This document shows positions 1 to 7,801 of a stretch of 64,000 nt of DNA, piece by piece. Origin of the DNA: Rhodoblastus acidophilus. GTDB lineage: Bacteria; Pseudomonadota; Alphaproteobacteria; Rhizobiales; Beijerinckiaceae. Within the stretch, counting starts at the first letter, position 1; each line of letters opens with the position of its first letter. The stretch is taken from contig NZ_JAOQNX010000008.1 in NCBI RefSeq assembly GCF_025961575.1, positions 112,260 through 176,259 of the forward strand, written 5' to 3'. The notes beneath the pieces were generated by a model. That model had not been told where the DNA came from. It saw only the letters and a list, made by a program, of their open reading frames with translations, and made no database searches. Position numbers and translations under genes: made by a program.

Positions 1-1
1 G

Positions 2-79
2 CCGCCGCCGCCGGACCTCGCCGACGCCGGCCTGACGTTTTCGCTGCCCGTGGTGTTCCGGGCGCAACCGAAGCGTTAG
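2..79 (+). CDS. C-terminal end of a TonB-like energy transducer (partial)
   Basis: Only the last 25 codons are in the window, read from base 2 to the stop at 77-79. The peptide begins with four prolines and ends LTFSLPVVFRAQPKR. A terminal beta-strand of the form L-x-F-S-L-P-V-x-F is typical of the C-terminal domain of TonB-family proteins, which carry proton-motive energy to outer-membrane receptors. The assignment rests on this short tail alone, so another protein with a similar last strand is possible. The gene starts left of the window. Confidence 0.5.
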   Translation, partial: PPPPDLADAGLTFSLPVVFRAQPKR

Positions 80-232
80 CTCTATGGTTGCCCGGAAATC
101 CCCGGCAAGATCGCCCGTGGCGAACCTCAGTGTGACGGCAAAGGGCGCTGCCCTCAACTTCACGGCAAAATCCGAGACGCGAACACCCATCAAGCGGGGG
201 GAAAAGTTCCCCCGTGGCCGCCCCCTCTGCAG

Positions 233-673
233 TCAAAAGCGATCTCGCAGTGTGGGGCGAACCTCTATCCTGAGGGGCTGCAGTGGATTTTCGGCGAGCT
301 GTCGCACTGCGGAACGAATCTCGGGCGAGCGTTCAATTAGCTCGAACGCATGAGCGTCCTCCAGCGCAACTTCCCGACGTAGTTCCTCGGTCGCCACTCG
401 GAGGTTTTTGGCGTTTTCTGCACGAGAAATATCTAGCTGCCTCGCCTCAGCTGCGAGTTTGTCTGCTTCATACTCCGCTTTTCGGGCGTTGGCCCTCGCT
501 AAGCGCACAGAGGCAGGTATATGCATCAGCTTGTCTAAGGACTGCACCAGCGCCCAGATACCAGCCAAAGCGCCCGCACTTGTCGCCACTGGTCCAGCTT
601 GGTTTATCAATTCAATGAGGAGCGGCGACTCGAATCGCATCCGGGTAACCGATAGCTGAACGTCTTCAGGCAA
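233..673 (-). CDS. small membrane-anchored coiled-coil protein, unknown function
   Basis: A 146-aa protein that I do not recognise. Residues ~28-46 (VATSAGALAGIWALVQSL) form a plausible single membrane or hydrophobic helix. Residues ~60-115 are rich in Ala, Glu, Arg and Lys with few helix breakers, as in a coiled coil, and the C-terminus is basic. It converges on the TonB-like gene to its left and lies outside the integrated element that begins at 1110. Nothing nearby suggests a job. It could be a simple cell-envelope or phage-remnant protein. The frame is chosen because it has a better amino-acid composition than the overlapping plus-strand frames. Confidence 0.45.
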   Translation of the reverse strand: MPEDVQLSVTRMRFESPLLIELINQAGPVATSAGALAGIWALVQSLDKLMHIPASVRLARANARKAEYEADKLAAEARQLDISRAENAKNLRVATEELRREVALEDAHAFELIERSPEIRSAVRQLAENPLQPLRIEVRPTLRDRF

Positions 674-1109
674 TCGGTAGCTGTTTCGATTACGGGATGA
701 GCCACCGACTCCGGCACGAACTGCCTCTCGGTAGCCAACTACGTAAATACGGTTCAGATCCCATAACAGCGATGAGAGATCGAGAACTGAGAGGCTGTGA
801 CTTTTTCAATTTTGGTCACCTTCGACCACTGCAAAATCAATGAGTTAGCAGTGTCGAAAACCGAAAATCTTGAATAAAGTCACAAACTCTGAGAAGTCTT
901 GCAGCGACCCGAACTCCAACCCGACCGCATATTGCCGCGCGTGCGCCATAACAGACCGGTCCTCAACCTCCGAAGCAATGCGCAAACCTTAACCTTCGGC
1001 ATGAGGTGTGACAACGAACTGGCATCACGTCCGGTGTGACAACCTGAGGCTTAGGCAGGAAACGCGAGGAGCGAACTCGGCAAAATCTCGGTTTTTCAGG
1101 GTTTTGAGA
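674..1109. other. intergenic, no gene recognised
   Basis: No frame here gives a convincing protein, and I see no RNA gene. It is the chromosomal flank of the integrated element that starts at 1110. Confidence 0.4.
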
Positions 1110-1159
1110 TGGCGCACCCGACAGGATTCGAACCTGTGACCTCTGCCTTCGGAGGGCAG
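1110..1159. repeat. left attachment repeat (displaced 3' part of tRNA-Arg)
   Basis: Fifty bases identical to 25399-25448, which is the 3' half of an intact tRNA-Arg(CCG). Here the match ends after GGAGGGCAG and the rest of the tRNA is absent, so this is not a working tRNA. It is the duplicated target left by site-specific integration. The integrase gene starts 166 bp further in. Confidence 0.9.
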
Positions 1160-1324
1160 ACGTTAGATGTTTCCCAGAGATTGCTGTCTGTTTCTACATT
1201 GCTATATATAACTGTTATTAAACGAATTATCATCCTTCGTTTGGTTTCTAATGTTTGCCGGTGTATTCCAATTTTTCCCATCTCATGGTGAGATATTGGT
1301 GAGTAAGCGCTTGGAGTCGTCAAA

Positions 1325-2635
1325 ATGCCAAAACTCACCCTGTCGGTCGTCAAAGCGGCGGCGCCTCGTGAAAAGCAATATACGATTTGGTGCAGCGAAC
1401 TCGCTGGCTTTGGGGTTTACATCCTACCCACAGGAAAGCGCACTTATTTCGTCGATTACCGCAATGCCGACGGCGTGCGTCATAGGATCACGATAGGTCG
1501 GCACGGAAAGATAACCACAGAAGAGGCTCGCAAGCTGGCCATAGGCGCCCTCGGCCGGACCGTGCATGGCGAAGACCCTGCACAGGACCGCACCGCCCGC
1601 CGAAAAGCGATCACCGTCGATCAGCTGTGTGATGATTATTTAGCGGCAGCGGAAAAAGGCCTCATCCTTGGGAAGAAAGAACGCCCAAAGAAGCCGTCGA
1701 CGCTCGCCACTGACCGTGGGCGGATTGAGCGTCACATAAGGCCACTGCTAGGCCGGAAACTCGTCAAAGATGTCGTCCCTGCCGATATCGTTAGGTTTAT
1801 ATCAGACGTTTCACTCGGAAAAACCGCTGTGGTTGAAAAGACCAACAAGTTGCGGGGAAAAGCGGTCGTGGAAGGCGGTCGCGGCACCGCAACGCGGACC
1901 GTGGGGTTGCTGGGCGGAATTATGTCGTACGCCGTCGAGAACGGCGTCATCAGCCACAATCCGGTGACCGGCGTAAAGCGGCCGGCTTACAAGGAACGTG
2001 ATCGCCGACTTTCTCCCGAGGAGTTTCAAAAGCTCGGCGCGGCCCTGCGCGCGGCGAAGAAAGAAGGCGAAATCTGGCAAGCCGTCCTCGGCGTTCAATT
2101 GCTCGCCCTCACAGGCGCCCGCTTTGAAGATATCGAGACCTTGAAATGGGCGGAGGTTGACGAAGGCGAGAATTGCTTCCGCCTCGACGACAGTAAAGAG
2201 GGGGCATCAGTGCGACCGATCGGCGAGCCAGTGTTCAGCTTGCTCGGAACAATTGATCGAAGCAAGGATGCCATCTTCGTACTTCCCGCAGCCCGCAAGA
2301 AGGATGGCCACTACGGCGGACTGGATGGTGCTGTGGAAAGAATTATGCAACGAGCCGGTTTCTCGGACGTCACCGCTCACACTTTACGACACTCCTACGC
2401 CTCAGTAGCAGGCGATTTGGGTTACGCAGAAGCCACGATTGCTGCGATGGTGGGTCATGCAAAAGGCTCAGTAACCAGCAAATATATTCATCACCTCGAT
2501 TCCGTGCTCGTCGCCGCTGCCGATAACGTCGCGAAAACAATCGCTGGCTATATGAGCGGGGAGTTAGCGACTGAGAAATCGCTTCGTCGTCGCCACGGCC
2601 GGGCACACGAAGCCCATCAACCGAAATCGAGTTAA
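1325..2635 (+). CDS. int: P4-type tyrosine integrase
   Basis: A 436-aa site-specific recombinase that would integrate and excise the surrounding element at the tRNA-Arg gene. The N-terminus (about residues 1-90, with PTGKRTYFVDYR) is the arm-binding DUF4102-type domain of P4-like integrases. A core-binding SAM-like domain follows at ~95-210. The catalytic domain shows the first Arg in LTGARFEDIETL, the HxxR box in HTLRHSYASVAGDLGY, and a C-terminal GHAKGSVTSKYIHH with the likely nucleophile Tyr. Length is normal for the family. The gene lies next to the left att repeat and points inward. All catalytic motifs are present, so the enzyme looks intact. Confidence 0.95.
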   Translation: MPKLTLSVVKAAAPREKQYTIWCSELAGFGVYILPTGKRTYFVDYRNADGVRHRITIGRHGKITTEEARKLAIGALGRTVHGEDPAQDRTARRKAITVDQLCDDYLAAAEKGLILGKKERPKKPSTLATDRGRIERHIRPLLGRKLVKDVVPADIVRFISDVSLGKTAVVEKTNKLRGKAVVEGGRGTATRTVGLLGGIMSYAVENGVISHNPVTGVKRPAYKERDRRLSPEEFQKLGAALRAAKKEGEIWQAVLGVQLLALTGARFEDIETLKWAEVDEGENCFRLDDSKEGASVRPIGEPVFSLLGTIDRSKDAIFVLPAARKKDGHYGGLDGAVERIMQRAGFSDVTAHTLRHSYASVAGDLGYAEATIAAMVGHAKGSVTSKYIHHLDSVLVAAADNVAKTIAGYMSGELATEKSLRRRHGRAHEAHQPKSS

Positions 2636-2639
2636 GCAG

Positions 2640-3488
2640 ATGTTTGACATCAAGGAAAATCAACCGCTGATCCTTGAACGCAAGCCTGATTGGGTCGAGC
2701 TTCGCCGCGCGCCGTTTTTATTTCGTGCTATGAAATTGCATTACCCACATGGGTTTGGCGAGGCTGGGCCTTTGGCCGACTTTGAAAAACGCCTTTACCA
2801 ATCCGGCGCCTCCTTCGCTGAAATTGACCCCGACGAGGGGTTATTCGTGATCGACGCGTGGGAGTGTGAACCGCAAGACTCAGATTATGTGCTCGACCTC
2901 ATGGTCGATTGCGGGGATCTGGACGCCGCCGCCGGAGCACGGTTGCGTAAGGAAATGCCGTCCATCTGGCATGAGATGTACTGTGAGTTCCTGAATGCGC
3001 TACAAAGCGGACAGGCGCGGCTTTTCGCCCGTACCGGCTCAGTCGCCAACACTGCCTTCGTCGAAATCCCGCCGGATGACACCAGAGGATTGATGGTGAC
3101 GAGTTGGGATGACGGTAGAGCGTCGACAGCAGATGGCGAGGCCCTCCGGTCGGTTTATGTAGCAGGTCCAAAAAGCGGGCGAATTTCAGCCCCGCCGCGT
3201 CTTTCGAAAAGCTCCGACATCGAACGGGAACTAGTTAGCCGTCGAGCATCTGAGGCTGGAAAGAAGAGTGGAGAAAGACGGAGAGCGAACCGCCTTTGGG
3301 TCAAAATCGTAGAGGAATTTGCTCGAGAGATTCGAGAGAAGCAACCTTCTCTCTCACAATCCAAACTGGCAGAAGAGATTGCGGTTTTTTGGAAGTCAGA
3401 AGAAATAAAATGCCCAGGCCATGACACGCTTGTTAATCATATCGCATGGATGGAAAAGACAGGGCAGCTGCCAAAAGCCACGCGCTGA
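2640..3488 (+). CDS. hypothetical protein, integrase-linked
   Basis: A 282-aa protein starting 5 bp after the integrase stop, so the two are probably cotranscribed. I do not recognise a family. The N-terminal ~115 residues are acidic and Trp/Tyr-rich and look globular. Residues ~195-282 are basic, with GKKSGERRRANRLW followed by a helical segment (VEEFAREIREKQPSLSQSKLAEEIA), which could be a DNA-binding helix-turn-helix-like tail. There are no membrane segments or signal peptide. The position suggests an accessory or regulatory role in the element, but that is inference only. Confidence 0.6.
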   Translation: MFDIKENQPLILERKPDWVELRRAPFLFRAMKLHYPHGFGEAGPLADFEKRLYQSGASFAEIDPDEGLFVIDAWECEPQDSDYVLDLMVDCGDLDAAAGARLRKEMPSIWHEMYCEFLNALQSGQARLFARTGSVANTAFVEIPPDDTRGLMVTSWDDGRASTADGEALRSVYVAGPKSGRISAPPRLSKSSDIERELVSRRASEAGKKSGERRRANRLWVKIVEEFAREIREKQPSLSQSKLAEEIAVFWKSEEIKCPGHDTLVNHIAWMEKTGQLPKATR

Positions 3489-3955
3489 CCACAACGCTAT
3501 GCGTGTCAATCGGCTCCCAATTTTGACCCCGGATCGGCGTCCAACATTGTGATCTCTTTGTACAGCGCCGTAGCGGGAGCGCTGGCCGAGACGTTGGCGC
3601 GCCGGAAGAGCGAGGTGCGCGCTATCAACACTGTGGCCGCGCGCCCCGTAGGTAAGCGCCGCAGCGAAAGCCCAGGGGGAGGCCAAGCTGTTTTCCCGCA
3701 AAGCGCAAAAGGCCAGTTTCACCAGATCGGCGCGCGTCGATTGAACGGCACCGCACGCTTGAGTATGAGGTTTTCCGGACCGCAGTTAAGTGCGCCTAAG
3801 TGCGCCAAGACATCGTTCATCATATGTTCGATGACACCATGCTCTTGACGTCTGGCAAATCTGCGTTACGTTTCCACGGTAGAACGGAGGTCGTGATGCA
3901 TCGCGATATTCCTTGGACTTAAGCACAAGTTCGATAATATGGCCCCCAACTAGCG
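3489..3955. other. intergenic with possible IS21-like end and a strong hairpin
   Basis: At ~3506 the sequence TGTCAATCGGCTCCC followed by AATTTTGACCCC resembles IS21-family ends, but I find no istA or istB, so at most it is a remnant. At 3940-3965 there is a perfect 11-bp inverted repeat (TGGCCCCCAAC / GTTGGGGGCCA) with a 4-nt loop, directly at the start of the next gene. The frames across 3549-3848 do not look like a real protein. Confidence 0.3.
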
Positions 3956-4681
3956 TTGGGGGCCACCTTGCTTTCAGACCTTTTTTTTAACGTCGTTGGA
4001 GTGCCGTTTGACAAATTGCAAACACAACAAGCAGCTGTTATATCGTCTTTAGTGGTAATAATAGGCTGGTACATTGCAAGACTCAGCCAGATTAAAAGCG
4101 ATCGCGTCAAGAACACAATGGCTTTCGTTGACTTTCTTCGTTCAGAAGAAGTTGCGAACTACCGTAAGGCCATTTCTAAAAAAGTAAACACAAGAGGCGC
4201 ATTTTCGCTTTTTGATAGCGAAACGAGACAACCGCTCATGAGAATACTCGAGATAATTGAGTATACGTGCGCATCTATTTCAACTGGTCTGATTTCAGAA
4301 AGCTACATATATAGCGTTCAAAAAACCCTCATACATTCATTGTTTATATCTTCATCAAAAATGACTCACAACATGAGAGTTTTTCGTGGATCCAATACAA
4401 TCTATGAGAACATTGAGGCTTTTTACATCAGAACGGTATTCTACAGGCATAATTTTGCTATTGCAATAATAGACGCTATTTTTGGCCGTCCTCTTTATGG
4501 GCTGTCATTGACGTTGTTTAGGTTTGAGTACAAATTTTTATCAAAATTGTATAACCTCAACGATAATTATTTACTCGAGGATTGGAATAGGATTAAGAAA
4601 TATTATAATGAGTGGAATAATTTTGTAAGATTTGTATTATTTTTGCTATGTGTTGTTTTTATTTTTTATGGATATAGATGA
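3956..4681 (+). CDS. AT-rich two-helix membrane protein (DUF4760-like)
   Basis: A 241-aa protein in a stretch far richer in A/T than its neighbours, a sign of separate acquisition. One membrane helix is near the N-terminus (AVISSLVVIIGWYIARL) and another at the very C-terminus (FVRFVLFLLCVVFIFYGYR). The middle ~150 residues are helical and hydrophilic. The arrangement and the central phrase ILEIIEYTCASISTGLISE resemble DUF4760-type proteins, which are often accessory genes of unknown role, but I cannot confirm the family. The listed start is TTG inside a hairpin; a GTG at codon 16 is an alternative start. It is a single gene with no partner. Confidence 0.6.
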   Translation: MGATLLSDLFFNVVGVPFDKLQTQQAAVISSLVVIIGWYIARLSQIKSDRVKNTMAFVDFLRSEEVANYRKAISKKVNTRGAFSLFDSETRQPLMRILEIIEYTCASISTGLISESYIYSVQKTLIHSLFISSSKMTHNMRVFRGSNTIYENIEAFYIRTVFYRHNFAIAIIDAIFGRPLYGLSLTLFRFEYKFLSKLYNLNDNYLLEDWNRIKKYYNEWNNFVRFVLFLLCVVFIFYGYR

Positions 4682-5090
4682 TTTCATTTTCTGAGATTAA
4701 TTGCGGTCAGCACCTCCTCTGAGGTGTAAGTAGAAGCTTTGCGCTGACTGCATCGCCCGATGCGGTACTTTTCCCATATGAGCAGCCACTTAACGGAAAG
4801 GTTCGGCTGCTCGTCGAACCCCTAAAACCGCGCCATCTTGCGCGAACTGCCTCCTTGCGGAGATGCTTGCGCGTTGCGGGATGATTGATCTTTCAAAATC
4901 AGCGAAAGCCTCTGTAATTGAATAACGCAAGCGCTCCTGGGGGGGCGGTCACAACGGTCACCAACTGATCTATAACGAGCTGGTTCAGGTGGTCGCATGA
5001 ACCAGTTCGCTCAATCGTAATACTCTCACGTTTCCTTCAGTGTTCCTGCGGTTGGCGAGGTTTTCTCGTCACTTAACCAAGGGAAATTTT
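4682..5090. other. leader region with two hairpins upstream of the DUF3987 block
   Basis: No gene is recognised. One hairpin pairs CACCTC with GAGGTG at about 4710-4725. A second pairs GAGCAGCC (4780-4787) with GGCTGCTC (4805-4812). It probably carries the promoter and control region of the five-gene block starting at 5091; no -35/-10 boxes can be named with confidence. Confidence 0.3.
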
Positions 5091-5336
5091 ATGAACAACC
5101 TTAAATACCTCCGCCGCAAGCAGGCGGGCGAATACCTCAAAAGCAAATATGGATTCGGCGCTGCCAAGACGCTCGCCAAGCTCGCCGTTGTCGGCGGCGG
5201 CCCCGAAATTTGCTATGCAGGATCGCGCACTCCGCTCTATCGCCTGGACGCACTGGACGCTTGGGCCAGCGGACGCATCAGCGGCCCGGTCCGCAACACC
5301 TCCGAACGCGACGCAGCGCCGGAGGCGTCCGAATAA
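5091..5336 (+). CDS. small winged-helix/excisionase-like protein
   Basis: An 81-aa protein. The start at 5091 is chosen because AAGGGAAATTTT precedes ATG and the protein then begins MNNLKYLRRKQAGEYLKSKYG; the upstream extension to 5040 looks non-coding. The N-terminus, with its pattern of an R/Q-rich helix, a G-F-G turn and 'TPLYRLDALDAWA', matches AlpA/MerR-like DNA-binding proteins, where 'pxYrxxdLdaW' ends a winged helix. In mobile elements such proteins serve as excisionases or transcription regulators. It is the first gene of a block with overlaps at each junction (5336, 5536-5539, 5751-5754). Confidence 0.7.
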   Translation: MNNLKYLRRKQAGEYLKSKYGFGAAKTLAKLAVVGGGPEICYAGSRTPLYRLDALDAWASGRISGPVRNTSERDAAPEASE

Positions 5337-5539
5337 TGGAGCAAGAGAAACAGAACCCGGCCGCATTTGCCGATGCTGGCCGGGCTCCGATGCTGATCTG
5401 CTTGGCGGCGATCGCTTCGGAGGATACTTCGGACTCCCTCATTTCGCAACACTTGCGTCGCCGTTTCGGGCTCTCGGCCGAATTGGCCGAAATCGTCCGT
5501 CACCTCGCGGGCCTCGGTCCGAAGGAGGCGTCCAAATGA
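5336..5539 (+). CDS. small hypothetical protein in DUF3987 block
   Basis: A 67-aa protein starting in a TAATG overlap with the previous gene. The sequence is MEQEKQNPAAFADAG..., followed by a helical body with 'LISQHLRRRFGLSAELAEIVRHLAGLG'. I do not recognise a family. The overlaps on both sides indicate translational coupling and hence a real gene. It could be an accessory factor of the replication-like module. No catalytic motif is visible. Confidence 0.55.
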   Translation: MEQEKQNPAAFADAGRAPMLICLAAIASEDTSDSLISQHLRRRFGLSAELAEIVRHLAGLGPKEASK

Positions 5540-5754
5540 GCGAAGCGCCCAAAATCGATAAAGTTGTGGCGTTGCACTTGGCGGGCGATGCCATCGCGGA
5601 CGCCGCCCGCATGATCGCGGTTAATGGCTTGATGGCGGAAAGCGCCGCCCGTCGCGGCGACGGCGAAGAGGCGTTCGCGCGTCTCCGTGTCGTTTCCGAT
5701 GCGCTTGAGGAAGCACGCGATATCGTGCGTCTGGCCGGGAGGATTGCCAAATGA
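5536..5754 (+). CDS. small helical hypothetical protein in DUF3987 block
   Basis: A 72-aa, almost wholly helical protein (MSEAPKIDKVVALHLAG..., LEEARDIVRLAGRIAK). Its ATG overlaps the previous stop as ATGA, with AAGGAGG seven bases upstream, which fixes the start. Its own end overlaps the next gene by 4 bp. The family is not recognised. The coupling suggests it is made in a fixed ratio with the DUF3987 protein. Confidence 0.6.
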   Translation: MSEAPKIDKVVALHLAGDAIADAARMIAVNGLMAESAARRGDGEEAFARLRVVSDALEEARDIVRLAGRIAK

Positions 5755-7304
5755 GCATTCCTCCCGTTGATTACGCTGACTGGTCTCCAGATCAGCGCAA
5801 TGCGTGGTGGGCCGAAGAAAGCCGCACCAATCAGCACGATTCCAGCGACGCCCCTAAAGCGTCGCGGTGGACTTCGGAGCCTTTACCGCTTGGGGTGCCT
5901 CAAATCAAAGCGAGGCCTTATCCGATTTCGACGCTCGGCGAGGTGATGGCGAGCGCGGCGGAGAGCATCGCCAGAAAGTTTCAGTGCCCACCGGAGATGG
6001 CAGCGCAATCCGTGCTCGCCGTAGGCTCACTTGCGGCGCAGCGGCTCGCGGACGTGCGTCTGCCCTATGGGCAGACGCGCCCTTTGAGCCTGTTTTTTGT
6101 GACGATCGCGGCTTCGGGCGACCGCAAGACGACCGTCGATATCGCAGCCCTGGCGCCGGCCCGGGAGCATGAGGAGTTGCTGAAAAAAGATTACACGGCC
6201 GCCTTTAAGGCCTGGAAAATCTCCAATGCCGCGTGGACTGCGCAGCATAAGAAAATCGAGAATGACAAGGTGCTCGACAAGGAGCAACGCATGGAAGAGC
6301 TTGCGGCGCTCGGTGACGCTCCGGTTGAACCCATCAAGCCCTTGCTGACGGCGCCAGAGCCCACGGTGGAAGCTCTGGCCAAGCATTGGCCCGTTTTGCC
6401 CGGAGGGCTGGGGTTGTTCAGCGCCGAGGGTGGCCAAATGACAGGCGGCCACGGATTCAGTGTGGATCAACGCTTGAAAACAGCTGCGGCGCTTTCGCAG
6501 CTTTGGGATGGTGGCGGCATGCGTCGTTTCCGCGCGGGCGACCCTCTGAGCGACCTGCGGGGCCGACGCCTTGCCATGCACATGATGGTGCAACCGGAGG
6601 CGGCAGCGACCTTCCTCTCCGAACCGATCCTGCGCGACCAAGGCTTACTTTCGCGTCTTTGCATTGCGGCGCCGGAGAGTCTCGCTGGGACCCGATTGTG
6701 GAAAGAGTCGACGGAGGAAATCGAGGCCGCAATCCACCGTTATTCCGCTGTAGTACTCGACCTGCTGGGAAGGCCGGCGCCGGCTGAAAATGAGGCCGGC
6801 AACGAACTGACTCCTCGCGTGCTCGAACTTGACGGCGCGGCCAAGGAGGTCTGGATCGCGTTCCATGATCGCATCGAAAAAGCCATGGGGAAAGAATGCC
6901 CCCTCGAGACTTTGACTGACGTGGCAAGCAAAGCGGCGGAAAATGCGGCGCGCATTGCCGGTGTGTTGACGGTCGTCGAAAACCCGGAGGCTCAGGCCAT
7001 CGAATCGAAAGCGATGGCGGCGGCCTGCGAATTGATGCTCTGGTATCTGCTCGAATCTTTGCGTCTTGCGGGCGCTTATCGTCAGACGCCAGGCTTGCGC
7101 AACGCCCAAAAACTTCTCGAATGGATTCAGACAAAGCGCAAAAAGAACGTGACGCGCTCTGAAGTCATGCAATACGGCCCGGCATGCATTCGCCAGAAAG
7201 CGGAAGCCGACGCTGCGCTTCTGGTCCTGGAGGAACACGGCTGGCTCGTTCGCGATGGTGACCGCAAAGGGTCGAAGTGGCGTGTAGTAGATGCGGCGCC
7301 GTGA
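5751..7304 (+). CDS. DUF3987 family protein, replication-type ATPase-like
   Basis: A 517-aa protein matching the DUF3987 pattern. After a variable N-terminus come GEVMASAAESIARKFQCP, LSLFFVTIAASGDRKTTVD (a P-loop-like S-G-D-R-K-T in place of GxxxxGK[ST]), a long helical insertion (~135-195) and 'GLGLFSAEGGQMTGGHGF'. The C-terminal 70 residues form a winged-helix-like region. DUF3987 proteins are common in phages, plasmids and genomic islands and are usually thought to be helicase/primase-associated, but the biochemical role is unsettled. The gene is last in the overlapped block, and a strong hairpin terminator overlaps its stop codon. Confidence 0.8.
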   Translation: MSIPPVDYADWSPDQRNAWWAEESRTNQHDSSDAPKASRWTSEPLPLGVPQIKARPYPISTLGEVMASAAESIARKFQCPPEMAAQSVLAVGSLAAQRLADVRLPYGQTRPLSLFFVTIAASGDRKTTVDIAALAPAREHEELLKKDYTAAFKAWKISNAAWTAQHKKIENDKVLDKEQRMEELAALGDAPVEPIKPLLTAPEPTVEALAKHWPVLPGGLGLFSAEGGQMTGGHGFSVDQRLKTAAALSQLWDGGGMRRFRAGDPLSDLRGRRLAMHMMVQPEAAATFLSEPILRDQGLLSRLCIAAPESLAGTRLWKESTEEIEAAIHRYSAVVLDLLGRPAPAENEAGNELTPRVLELDGAAKEVWIAFHDRIEKAMGKECPLETLTDVASKAAENAARIAGVLTVVENPEAQAIESKAMAAACELMLWYLLESLRLAGAYRQTPGLRNAQKLLEWIQTKRKKNVTRSEVMQYGPACIRQKAEADAALLVLEEHGWLVRDGDRKGSKWRVVDAAP

Positions 7305-7321
7305 GCGGCGCCGCATCTTTT
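7290..7321 (+). terminator. rho-independent terminator over the DUF3987 stop
   Basis: A perfect 12-bp stem (GATGCGGCGCCG 7290-7301 with CGGCGCCGCATC 7306-7317), loop TGAG and then TTTT. The TGA stop (7302-7304) sits in the loop. Confidence 0.85.
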
Positions 7322-7365
7322 GAGTAACATTTTCCGGGAGGTTCGCAAAGTGAACCTCCTCATTT

Positions 7366-7424
7366 GCTAATTCTGCTAAACTGCTAAACACATCCGTCGA
7401 ATTTAGCAGTTTAGCGTCATTAGC
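7366..7424. repeat. compound palindrome, copy A
   Basis: A perfect inverted repeat of 14 bp (GCTAAACTGCTAAA 7375-7388; TTTAGCAGTTTAGC 7402-7415) around a 13-nt spacer. It is flanked on both sides by a further GCTAA (7366-7370) / TTAGC (7420-7424) pair. The unit GCTAAAC occurs as tandem half-sites. The same architecture recurs at 22647-22705. It is preceded by a GAGGTTC/GAACCTC hairpin (about 7339-7359). It looks like a binding site for a dimeric or oligomeric protein of the element. Confidence 0.8.
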
Positions 7425-7450
7425 AGCCTAGGCACTCCGTAACGGCCTTC

Positions 7451-7687
7451 TCAAATATCATACCCGTGGGAGGCGAAAAGCGCGGCCATTCTGTCGCCCT
7501 CCCAAGAACCGCGCCGCGTCAAGATCATACTGGCATCGTTGGCCAACATCTGAAGAAGGGACTCTACCGTCAAGGCGCCGTGGCTCGTGAGACCATCGGA
7601 GGCCTTGTCGATCTCGGTGCAATGGTCTGCGAGCTGAGCAAGCGTTTTAGCTACCTCGACGGAAATCTCGATTGTAATGTTTTTCAT
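7451..7687 (-). CDS. small hypothetical protein
   Basis: A 78-aa protein, with the start at 7687 chosen because GAAAGGAGACGAA precedes ATG. The sequence opens MKNITIEISVEVAKTLAQLADHC, a beta-strand then a long helix, and ends WEGDRMAALFASHGYDI. I do not recognise the family. An N-terminal strand-helix of this kind recalls antitoxin-like or single-strand DNA-binding accessory proteins, but no toxin lies next to it. It stands alone, convergent with the DUF3987 block and downstream of the ArdC gene. Confidence 0.5.
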   Translation of the reverse strand: MKNITIEISVEVAKTLAQLADHCTEIDKASDGLTSHGALTVESLLQMLANDASMILTRRGSWEGDRMAALFASHGYDI

Positions 7688-7801
7688 TTCGTCTCCTTTC
7701 TGATCAATCTTGATTAAGTGTCGCAGACCGCGACCACAGTTGAAAGTCCTTGGGTTTATTTTTCGTTTTGAAAATCGATCGTGCAAGATGCTTGAAAACC
7801 T

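Noticed and set aside
1110..1186. A second tRNA-Arg gene at the left end
   Set aside because: Only the 3' 50 bases match; the 5' half is missing, so it is an attachment repeat.
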